DNA of 64,000 nt from Parapristionchus giblindavisi (Eukaryota > Nematoda > Chromadorea > Rhabditida > Diplogasteridae), in assembly GCA_943737045.1 (NCBI GenBank), contig CALSFV010000060.1, positions 124,001 to 188,000 on the forward strand, read 5' to 3'. Each line of letters opens with the position of its first letter. Position 1 is the first letter of the stretch. The position numbers were made by a program, and so were the translations under genes. This document shows, piece after piece, positions 37,901-49,900 of the stretch. Below the pieces are notes generated by a model. That model was not told the DNA's origin and did not search any database. It was given only the letters and a program-made list of their open reading frames with translations.

Positions 37901-40900
37901 TGAATGGGAATTGGAACGGGAAATCAGCGGGTTGGAATTAGAGTGTTTTTTTCGACCAGCATGTTCGAGATCGGTGGTGCTGAGAAATTGGCTGTTGTTA
38001 GGAGCGCAGTAAAACTTGAATCTGACTGGGGTCATGGAGTGGGTGAGTCTAGTCATCAACCGATTATCGAGTTGGCTCTAGTAATCATATGTTGTTAGGC
38101 GGACGGTGAAACTGGGAAATGTCTGGTTTATAACTATATAGCAGAGTGCAGGGTGAGCTAACTATTGATTGATTGATATCTTTTGCAGCGTGAATCCGCA
38201 CCACTGCCCACCATTCCCACTCGTTCACCAGCCAGTATGGGTGGCGGAGGTGTCCTTGGCCGGCCAGAAGCCTTCTCCGCTCCCAGTGGCAGGCCAGAGT
38301 ACGGAATGCGCCCCGAACCAGCCACATTCACCTCGCTCTACAACAGTGGCCCGCCACCACAGAATATCAGACGAACCGTCAGGTACGATTTTATTGATTT
38401 TTTAAAACTAAATTATTTAAATAAATATGATGGTCCCTGAATTTCGATTTTATTTGTATTAGAGTAGTAAAATAGCGGGAGAGTGTGATATTAGCATTCG
38501 AAATATACAACCCTTGTCTTTTATATTCTTCTATCTCTCTACCTCTCTATCTTTACCTCTACCTCTCTCTATACAACTCCTCACTCACTCTACCTCTCCC
38601 TCTCCCTCTCCCTCTCCCTCTCTACCGTTGCATTAACGTCTTCGTCTCATCTCTCCATCCCAATCATTCGTTCATTATATTGAAAAAGAGTGGCTTACAA
38701 CGTGTATACGATGATGATGATGATCGAGAGTCGGAAATAGATTGGAGGAATTGTAAAATATATCTTTTGTATTCATATCGGTCGATTGATTGTCTCCATG
38801 TCGGTATTTTCAACGGATAGCCGTACGCTATAGCTGAGAGATGATAGATAATGTAGAAACAGTTTGGCGTGAGATGAAGAAGCGGAAGCACTGCACATTT
38901 CATAAAAAATGGGAGCTCTAGAGGCAAAAGTGAGGAATATCTCGAATTCTCTCATTATATATACTGCCACGCTCTTCCTTCGATCGTAATCGACCTCTAA
39001 CTTTGTAAATACAATACATAGACGGGGAGATTCGAGATATTCATCACTTTAGATATTTCTTCTTCTTCTTTTTAGCCTTCTTCTTTTTGCTCTCCTTCTC
39101 CTTCTTCTTCGTTTCATCTATTCATCCCATCTCTTATTCTGATCTCTCTCCCTCTCTTCTCTTCTCTTTCTCTACCTCTCCCTCTCTTTCTCCCTCTCCC
39201 TCGTTTACGAGAGCTCAGCGAATTCCTGAGCACATCATGACTCGTGTCAAGGAGGGAGGATGAGAGGAGGGGACGTGTATGAATACGGTATGAGCATAAG
39301 TTACGGTAGTTGCATGGGTAGTGATTAGATTAATGTAGACTTGGGCAACTAGAGTATAGAAGGGTTACTGTAACTTGTAAGTTAAGTTTTACGGGAAGTC
39401 AGTAAATTGTTATGATAGACCGGGTTACGATGGGCCAAATGGTACGGTAAGGAGGTACGGTAAGGTACTTACAATTAGGGTACAGTAAAGGAACGATTAA
39501 GCGGAAGTTATTGCAGCGTTTGCAGAAGAGAATTTAATCCAATCTTATGGTACGACTGATCTAATCTCCTTCTTTGCCTTTTTGCTCTGTCTGATCATAG
39601 AAAGCGGAAGAAGTAGGGTGGGATGGGTGCAGTTTGGGAACGGGAGAGAGGATAAGAGTTATAGGACTATTTATTATAATGGTCAATCATAACGTCCATT
39701 TATATAATTTTATTTATGTATAGTTTTCTGACAACGGGCATCATTGCGCAGTGTACAAACAATAAGAATATTAATAATATACTTTATGCGGTTAAAAAAT
39801 AAAATATTTTTGTTGATAGATGTGATAAAAATCAAGAATAAGAATAATTCAGACAATACACAATATCTCAAAATGCTTCGCTAGGTAGTATCACAGTCTC
39901 TATCATGTCACATCATCATGCCTCTTATCTTATCGTCATCTTTCTCTCTCCCTCTCCTTTTATCTCTGCCTCTCTCCCTCTCTCTCTCCTTTATCTCTGC
40001 CTCTCCTTCCTTCCCTTCCTCTCTCACCATTGCCTCTAGCTATTCTCCTCCCTCTCACTCTCCCTCTCCCTCTCCCTCTCCCTCTAAAGAGCGTGTGTTC
40101 GCTACCTCTACACCTTTACACGCTAACCACGCCCCTACCTCTCTCTCTCCCTCTTTCACTCTGTCCCTCTGCTTCTATTACCCATCTATCATACCCAGAC
40201 AGTAAGGTACAGTCGTCCCAGTTCCCATTCCCCATCAAAAGTAGTAAACCCCGCACGGGTAAACCCATAGAGAGAGCATGAGACGAGTACTGTGCGGTTG
40301 CAGCAGCGGACAGTTGTCGCCGACTCCCTCCGATCCCCTCACAACCACAGCCTCAACTACGACCCTGCCGACCCTGCAGACCGCTCCCAATGGACTCCGC
40401 GGACAGGTTGGTTTATTTATTTATTTATTTCTTTTATTTACTCATTCTCTACTCAACATCAGCCATGATAAGATATAAACCACACGGAGTGATAGGAATG
40501 ATCAGGGGTATCCGTGATTTGTTGGTTTGCCGGTTAACCGGTTCCCAATTACTGCGTAACCAATGGGTTAACCGATCCCGGTATTGGTTAGCCGCTCTCA
40601 ATCTGGTCGTTTCAGTCTTCACTCAATGGCGGTCGTACCACGTCATTTGCGGACTTTCCTTCTCAACGAAAGATCAAAGATCAAGATCAGCAATTGAACG
40701 GTGGAGGAGGAGAGTTTGTGTCACCTGTGGAACGACTAGCACAACGACTGAGGAATCTAGGTTGGTTTATTGATTGATTATTGATTGGATGTAGGATATT
40801 ATTGATTGATTATTGATTGGATGTAGGATATTATTGATTGATTATTGATTGTGAAATGTGTTTGCGGTTTTGTTTTGAGCTTTTGTATGTGCGCTTTGAA

Positions 40901-43900
40901 TCATTCAATGGTTCAAAGTTTTTAGTTTCTCCTATTTTCTCAATTCTTTATTATTCTCCTTTTAAATTCTTTCTTTTTATCATTCTTGACATTCTTGTAT
41001 TGCTCTCGCTCTCGGCGCTTTTTTCATCTTTCTTGTCGTTCTCCCTCTCCTTCTCCCTCTACCTCTCCCTCTCCTTCTCTCTATCTCTATCTCTACCTCT
41101 CCTTCTTCACCTCTATCGCTTTTCGTTACTATTACGTGGTCGTTACAATAGGGAAAGAAAGTGATAGTATCTCTGACTCTCTGTCGCTCTCTCAATCTCC
41201 CTTTACCTCCCCCTCTCTCTCTCTCTCTCTCGCTTCTTTGTCGCAACGCTAATCATCCCCATTTTAATGTGAGATGTTATTGATTGATAATCGATGTTTC
41301 ATCGTGATTGGATTGATTAGGCGATAATCATGAGAGGGTAATTAAGTGGGAAAGGACAAGATAGGTACATGAGAGAGGGAGAGGGAGGAGAGAAGGAGTG
41401 AGAAAGAGAGGGAGAGGGAGAGGGATGAAGGATTGATTGTACATGTAATTGTGGGCGGGGCCTGATTTTGGCAACATCTGGAGCACATACGGTAGATTAT
41501 GGAGATTATTGATTGTTAAGAGATTATTGATTATTAGGAGATTATTGATTATTAAGAGATTATTGATTATTAGGAGATTATTGATTACTAGGAGATTGTG
41601 CCTGCTTAGCTGTCGTCATAGATGTTCTCGTGTGTGTGTCAAAGAACTTATACAAGACATTCTGTGGTGATTTGTGAGTAGTGGTACTCGTGATGGAATG
41701 AAGAAGAATTGTGAAGAAAGTTGGGCACTACTTCAGAATAGGGTACCAGTACACCGGGTAAGTCCAAAAGGACATGAAAAATGAAATTAACACAAAGGAA
41801 AGGACGTTTATATTAGGCAATTATACTATTATTTTGGACTGATATTCCCTATTCTGAAGTAGTGCCGAAAGTTGGACCGGGCTTAATGAACATTGCAAGA
41901 AACAAGGATCAGTGGGGCCATTTAATCTCGCGAGTTGATCTATTATAGATATAGTGTTTTGACTGTAAATGTAGTTTGGTGGTGAGATGTCACGATAGTA
42001 AGCGATGGGAGAATTCTTATGGCGACCCAGATGAGATAACATCGCTAAAACAGACGAAAAAGTTGTTGGTAGAATGTAAAAATGTTTATAGATGGAGGAA
42101 AAGTGTTTGGTGATCGTCCTGGCTGATTTGGGTTGCATCGAGCGATTCTTTAGTCTTGTGCCAATGCGATTCTCAATTTCTCTGTCGGTCATATCTTCAA
42201 CACGACCAATACAATTGCGATTGATCCAAATGATTTGATTCAAATTGCGCGTGTTCAATGATATACTTGATACAAGCTGCAATAGGAGATATGGTTCATC
42301 GCCTCGGCTTGTTTTTGTTGGGCACATTCTATATCCTATTGTACTATCGATCATGATCCCCCTTCATTCTTATTCGTAGCACTGTCTCATTTTTTCACGC
42401 TCTTTGGCTCTCTTTCTCACATGCGAGAGGCAGAGGGAGAGGTAGAGAGGAAGAGGAAGAGAGAGAGGTAGAGGTATTTTCGAGACATTTGAATAGCGTG
42501 GTTTCTGGGACGATTTGATAATGTACGATTTGATAATGTATTTTAAATCACACATGTTATCATTGTGGTTATATGCAGTTAGAGGGAATTATGAAGCCGC
42601 AATAGGGTGGGGTTGACGGTAGATATGGAGGGAAACAGGAAGGATTATCCCCTCCCAGCTCGTGCATGGTTTGTCTGATTCTTCGGTTGTTGTTTATTAC
42701 GGGGCCAAAAGCTCTGCAGTTAATGGCCGAAATTGGCGGTCGTTACTTTCGGCTTTGCTTGTATTTGAATAGATGGATGGATGAGAGCAGATATGAGGGG
42801 ATATGGTCTCTCCCTTGGAGCACCTCGGTGGCAGTGAAGAAGAGCGTTTATTTTATGAGGAAAAGGGGATGGATTTTACTGCAATTTCCTTTTTTGTTTG
42901 CGGGGTGCGCCGTCCTGGTGCCAAAAATTGCTGCGTGCCTCGCCAGTATAAAATACCGGAGTTACTCTGGGTATCATGCTCGGGATGAGCATGTAGGCAC
43001 TCCAGGTGGATCGGTGTTTCACCATGTGCTTCTTACGATGAGTGACGATAGTGTGAATGTTATTAGAAAAAACTTTCTATAAAAAACACTATCTGAGAGA
43101 ATTCAACAACTGAGATATTTTTTGGTATCGATGAAAAATAGATTTTTCTGTTTTATGTATGATAATTACAGGCTCCATGAGTGTAGTTCACTGGTACTTG
43201 GAAATTCCTTTCAATTGAAAATTCGCTTCAGGAGGTGACCACACCACGATTTGGCGCCTTTTCCTAAAAAGTTTCTTTCGTATCCAATCGATTCGGGAGT
43301 TGGTGCACTCGACTCCTTGGCTAATTCTAAGAAACTATTGTCGAGGAGAGTTTTTCGATCAACGCACAACAAAGGCTGGAATTGGGAATTTTCGAAAAAA
43401 AATTCACATTAAATTAATTCTCACTGTTTTCCCATGGCGAATGCAAATTTTTTATTTGCTCATTAGCTTCTCCATATTATATTACACCTTTAGTTTAAAA
43501 TTCATAATTTTAAAAAAATACAATTCATGTGAAATAATCATTTTTATAACGAACGTCGTGAATTATGGTGTGCTCCTACAGTAATCCCTAATCGGTTAAT
43601 TTGATTTTTCGTTAGTTTTAAGCGTATTTTCAGCCCTTTTCTTTACAATGTTAGAGGTATATGCCTATTCTGCACCATCGGAGTGCAGTTGCACGGTATA
43701 TGTGATGATCACATTGCTAATCGTACTTGTACTGTACGTGTAATGTAATTTACGTGCTCTCTCTTATTCTCTGATCAGTCTATAAAACCGATAAGAAAGA
43801 GTACGGAACGGCATGAGTATGGTAACTACTACGCAAGCTGGCTCGGATACGAAAGTGAATAAAATTTACAGTACATGTACGATCAGCAATGTGATCATCA

Positions 43901-46900
43901 CATATACCGCACAGCTGCACTCCGATGGTGCAGAATAATCATATACGTCTAACATTGTAAAGAAAACCGCTGAAAATATGCTTAAAACTAGCGAAAAACA
44001 AAATTAACCGAATAGGGATTACTGTAGGAGCACACCATAATTCACGACTTTCGTTATAAACATGATTATTTCACATGAATTGTATTTTTTAAAAATTATG
44101 AATTTTAAACTAAAGGTGTGATATAATATGGAGAAGCTAATGAGCAAATAAAAAATTTGCATTCGCCATGGGAAAACAGTGAGAATTAATTTAATGTGAA
44201 TTTTTTTTCGAAAATTCCCAATTCCAGCCTTTGTTGTGCGTTGATCGAAAAACTCTCCTCGACAATAGTTTCTTAGAATTAGCCAAGGAGTCGAGTGCAC
44301 CAACTCCCGAATCGATTGGATACGAAAGAAACTTTTTAGGAAAAGGCGCCAAATCGTGGTGTGGTCACCTCCTGAAGCGAATTTTCAATTGGAAGGAATT
44401 TCCAAGTACCAGTGAACTACACTCATGGAGCCTGTAATTATCATACATAAAACAGAAAAATCTATTTTTCATCGATACCGCACCTATGTCGATTTTCTCA
44501 GATAGCGTGTTATAATTCAATTCAATTCCATACAACGATCTATTTATGTCTGCACTAGACCATTTTGGCAACACCAGTAATAATAATAGTAGTAATAGTA
44601 ATGTTTATCACGTATTTAATATATTTTAATATTTTGGGAATGGTTGCAATGAAATGGCTGGCTGATTAGTTCTTACTTTGAAAAAAAAATGCTCTGATTA
44701 TTTGGTTGTATTTGTATGTCTGTCTCGGCCTCTCTGTGGCGGCATTGTATGTCATACGACAATGCTACACACAAACGGAAGTGAGCGAGTGTTGAAAGGG
44801 AGAGGGAGAGGGAGAGGGAGAGGGAGAGGGACAAGGAGAGGGAGAGGGAGAAGGAGAGGGAGAGGACAAGGAGAGGGAGAGAGACGAAGAGGTAGAGAGA
44901 GAGGGAGAGGTAGAGGTGATGATCAGCTGCGATTCGCAGTAACATCATGTAATCAATTATACCGCCGATACTCCATACCGTACTGTCACTTTCATTTACA
45001 CATTCATACTATCTATCGTTATGTATCGCATTAGCCGTCCATCTATCTATCTGTCTGTCCGTCTATCTATCCCTCTAGTAGTTGTATATCCCTCTGTCCG
45101 TATATCTTTCCACACTTGTTTGTATATCGCTAATTGATCTTTAATACATGTATTGGTTAACTCTTTCCGTTTTCACTCTTTTCTCTCCTTCTTTCTCTCC
45201 TTCTCTCTCATCCCCCTCTCCATTTCCCTCTCTCTCTACCTCTCCCTTTCCCTTCTCCTCTCCCTCTCCCTGTCATCCATCTATCCATTACTCGTTTTTC
45301 GCTCTTATTAGAACGGAAAGAGAGGGTTACATTGTAACTGTTATGAAGAGGAGGTGATATACTCACACACAGTAGTGCAAGGGGAACTTTGGTGCTAGAA
45401 CACTTTATTATTTGTTTTGCATTCAAAATTAATAAAAGACGGATTCAAGAGAGCTTGACTAAATTTTTCTTCCTTCTCAATAGTCTTTCCATCAAGAGTG
45501 AATGAGAACTTGAGATAGTAGAGGAACTTTTTGGACATCTTATTGAAACGTTCCATCACATGTGCTGGTCTTTTCGCTGGTTACGGTTGAGTGGCTTTTT
45601 TGCAGCTCTATCACTCTGAGCTTGTGATTGCTACTCAATGATCAGTGATTAAGAGGCTGTTAGCAGACTATAATTGATCTCTGATCTTTATCTCTGTACG
45701 CTCTAACTCATGGCATTTTGGCGCACCATTTAGCATAATGCAGATAGTTCTTGAAGAAGAATAAGAGGAAGTGGAAAGTGATCAAAAGAAACTATGCCCA
45801 TTACATGCGTGCATGCCCTCCCTCTCTTGCAACCTTTTTCACTTTGTACTCTCTTCTTTTCCCGCACTATCTCTTCTTTTCTCTGCCCTCTCTCTCTCGT
45901 TTTCACACACTCTCTCACTGCTATCATCTGACTGCTTTGACCTTGTCTGCTACTGTATCAGTGTGGTGTTTCAAGAATGAATGTGATCTTAAAAAATAGG
46001 GTTTACTGTATCTTGGTGGTTCACAAAGGCGACGTATCCTAATCATTGATTAAATTGCAGCCTCTCGCAATGGCCAGTCGGAGATTGTGGTGCCGATTAC
46101 GGTGGTGCCGGATGCGCCTAATCAGCGGTCGCCTAATCAACGGTCGCCTTCTCCGTCGAGTAGTGGTATCGTTGCCGACATGGAAGGTGTCGCTGGCGCA
46201 GAGGAGAATAAGGTGAGTGGGTGGGAAAAAGCAGAAAGGCGCACACCAAGGGAGGGGCTACTGTAGTTTGTTCACTTAGTTCATCTTTGATCTCTGTGGA
46301 ATATGGTCTTTGATATGTAGTATGTACTGATTCTCTGTGGGATGCAGTCTTTCATTGGTCTACTCAGCAGTTGATCTTTGATCTCTGAATAAATTGATCT
46401 TTGATCTCTGAACCAGTTGATTTTTGACCTCTGAACAAATTGATCTTTGATCTCTTACAGCGATCGTCTGATCTCTCATCACTATCGGACGGCGGCAATT
46501 CATCGTTCGAGCGTCACTCCACCTCATCAGCATCATCAGATGACAAGGCAATGCAGCATCACCCATCACCACATGAGGAGGAGGATCGTCATCCACCACC
46601 ACCCGCCCCGTCCATGAGTGAGTGTATTCATTGATTGTAAATCTTAATGTGGTTGTTCAAAAGTGGCGAGAGAGTGTGTAAAACGCGGAGAGCGCGTCTT
46701 TGCTTTTCTTTTCGCATTCAATTTTGAACAGCGAATAACATTCATCTACTATAGACAAGAACCTATTTATTTCGCCTTGATCGATGGGCAATCTTGACAC
46801 GCATTTTATACTTTGTAATGCGAGTTGATGGTTTTGAGATCCCCCTTTCAAAAGAATACCGTCACAGTAATCATTATTTAATTAATTATATGTACTTCAG

Positions 46901-49900
46901 GCTACCCTAAACCTGCTCCCCCTCCATCATCGTCTACGACAGCTCTTCAGTCCGTATTCGACTCTATCGAACGCCCGAAGAACCTGCGGCCACTACCTCG
47001 GAAGGTTTGTTGTGTGATCTTTGATCTTTTGCCGGGTTTGCAGGGATTGCGTGTAGGTATCTATGGGAGAAAGAGAGATTCGTTTGAATTCTGAATTTAG
47101 AGCCAACCTTGCATCTTTGGATGCATGATAAAGCTATGTATAATTTGATCTTTGATCTTTTCAGGATGAGTTCCTGCCGTCTTCTATCGCAGAAGACATG
47201 AGGAGGAACGAGAGTGGCCAGTGGAAGACGATTCCCACCCGAGTATCACAACCGTCTAATGGAGCCGGACAGAGAACGCTAAGGTAAGATTATGGAAGAC
47301 TTAGGACTTAGGGCGACTTAAGAGCGACTTAGCATGGACTTATACTTACGAAAGAGCGAGGAGTACTATGGGAGAGGTAGAGGTAGTGTGGTAGTGCGCG
47401 CGCTCGTTGCTATCTCTTCCTCACCCTGCACTAGACGAACAATTGCACGCGTGGTGTAGTGGCGAGTGTGTTTGGTTAGCGCCCCGAAGGTCGCGGGTTC
47501 GATTCCCGAGAGGAGCTCAGAGTTGCTGACTGTCACTCATAGTGGGCAGTAAGTGTCTCAAGGGTTCCGATAGCATCCGGGCTGGCTTACCGGTTTCCTG
47601 ACTCCCTCACGGACTGGAGATTAAAAGTAGTAGTCGACAAATGTTTTTGAAACTTAATTTTAAATAATAACAATAAGGATACTTTATTCCTTCAATTGAA
47701 CGCATGGGATATATCTGTTAGATAAGTATTTTTGAAAGATGTCCATCGCCAAGGCGAATCGGTAATTGTTAGTAGTAATAATAATATTATTAGAATAATC
47801 ATTAGTATGACTACTTGTCATGCTTATACTAATAAGTTAATTGTACTAATGAATATTGGGTTGATTGAGATAGTGCTTGGATTCTTTTCTTTCCTAGCAC
47901 AGTGTTCTATAGACTGTGAAAGCCAAAACGACCGCTCAACATAGAAACTCTCTCAAATGCAATCGTCTTTCGTTTGTCTCGCTATGGAAACAAAATGGCT
48001 TGAACCAGAATACTGTGCTAGTGTGTGTGTGTATTGCGATCGCATTCTTCTCTCCTATTCGACTGTGATCGCACCTGCCTCGCGTGGTGTAGTGGTTAGC
48101 GCCGCTGTCTAGCTCACCCACCCTCGCTGGTTCGACCCCGCATTCGAGTTCAGATGGACTTTCAGTCTTGTTCTCCGTGGGCTGCAAGTGCTTTATCAAC
48201 TCGGATAGCATTCCGACCGTCTATGCAAGTTTCCGAGTCCCGTACCGGACCGGAAATTATCAGACTGGTCGATATTTTTGTTTAGACTTTTGACACTTCC
48301 TAATTTCGATTATTCCTCTTACATTTTAAACAACTATCTGCTGGTTCACTGGTGTTAGCTCAGCTGTGTCGAGATTATGTAATAGATGACGATGCTTCAG
48401 GGGTTTCTTATTCATAGTTTGATTTGAGTCAGTAAGATATAAAAAGAAAGAGAGAGAAAGAACAGAAATAGATTTCCACGCCGCTGGCAATATCTATAGC
48501 CAGCTTGTTTGTCTATCCAATCTGCCTCTGCTTGCTCTTGCCTCGCATGGTGTAGTGGTTAGCGCGCTCGCCTAGCTGACCAACGGTCACTGGTTCGACC
48601 CCGCCTTCGAGTTCAGAGTTGCTGGCTGTCCTGTTCGCCGTGGGCTGCAAGTGTCTCAAGGACTCGGACAGTATTCGACCGGGCTTACCGGTTTCCGGAT
48701 CCCACCACGGCCCGGAAGCTATATAAACCGGTCGACATGATATTTTTGGAATGATTTTTGACAGTTTCTATGCTTCAGGGTTTTCGTTAGTCATGGTTCT
48801 ACATGAGTCAGTATTCTATTGAAATATCTATGAGAAAGGAAATAGAGGTAGAGGTAGATGTATTACTCAGAGTGGAGCGATTTGAGGGGAAGCTTCCCTT
48901 TGAATCTGACCGCGAAGGGTTACATTAGTTTTTCTACCTCTGTCTTTTGTACCTCTCCCTCTACCTCTCACTCTCCCTCTCTGTCTTTTGTACCTCTCCC
49001 TCTACCTCTCACTCTCCCTCTCCCTCTCTACCCATCTCCATTCCCCATACTCGTTACACGTGTCACATTCCCGCATGTAATGAGTCAGGCAGTCTGCCAC
49101 ATCACTTCCCCTCCCTTTGTATTTCTCTTTTATTCTATTCTATGAGATCTCTTGTCGAGAATAGAATAGTAGAGGAGAAGGGGAGCGGAACAGATTTATT
49201 GCAACGAACTAATGAATGAATGAGTCAATGTACCGCATAGATCAAAGATCAAGATTTATTGCTACAAACCAATATTAGAATGAATGAATGATCGCAAAGA
49301 TCAAAGATCAAAGATCAAGTTGAATCCATATGATCGGTACTCATCATGCACACATTGAGAATGCACACATGTGGAGATGGGTGGGAGTATTGAGATGAGG
49401 GACCGAGACCGAAAGTCAGGGAGCGGGGAAGAGAAATAAAGAAAAATGAGGGATATAAAAGAAAATGCGAAATAAAGGTGATCCATTAACCATCCAACCC
49501 ATCTGATCTCTCGTGTGTGTCCTCTATTCAATACGAGCCCTATTCCAACCACTTGTAGTAATGTAATCATGTAATGTAATGGGTTTAGGGTACGAGATTG
49601 GAGATGGATAGAGGGAGAACATACGGTATGTTGAAGTGAGGGGACATTTGCATATGAATGTTGGTGGAGTTTATGGGAGTGGCGGGTATTCTGTGGTGAG
49701 AGATTAGATGCAGACCAATGGAGATATTCGAGAGATGAAAATAATTGAACAATTGATTGTTTTCTGCAGTTGATGAGATATTTGTTCAAAGATTAACATA
49801 TTTAGTTGCTCTTTATAGAAAATAGGAGAATAGTGAAAGATCAAAGATCAATGATTATCGATTGATTAGTTGTGATTTCAGTTCCATCTCTGAATCGGAG

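Larger units (their letters stand above)
40761..46060. other. Intron 9, 5.3 kb
   Basis: Contains tandem ATTGATTGATTATTGATTGG units (40763-40850), a 19-bp minisatellite, a minus-strand open frame (41821-42354), a 1.4-kb palindrome (43080-44513), a GA tract (44797-44915) and CT tracts (41040-41110, 45180-45275). Confidence 0.7.
47284..49881. other. Intron 13, 2.6 kb, SINE cluster
   Basis: Three same-orientation SINE copies, a CT tract at 48940-49030, and AAAGATCAAAGATC arrays at 49237-49320 and 49837-49850. A 162-codon minus-strand frame (49301-49789) ends inside one of these arrays and is not credible. Confidence 0.75.

Noticed and set aside
40212..40258. Extra exon between exons 7 and 8
   Set aside because: Open with acag/gtaaac borders, but its phase cannot be reconciled with both neighbours.
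40304..40406. Alternative frame of exon 8 containing NYDPADPADRSQW
   Set aside because: It looked like a CAS tyrosine motif, but it would need phase 0 at entry and leaves phase 1, which fits neither exon 7 nor exon 9.
42666..43082. 138-codon plus-strand frame
   Set aside because: Contains a dispersed repeat motif and shows no domain or coding-like bias.
47446..48620. Functional tRNA genes
   Set aside because: A and B boxes are present, but acceptor and anticodon stems do not fold as a cloverleaf, and a shared non-tRNA body follows in all three copies, which fits SINEs.
49301..49789. 162-codon minus-strand frame
   Set aside because: No recognisable sequence, ends in a TTTGATC repeat, and lies in a repeat-filled intron.
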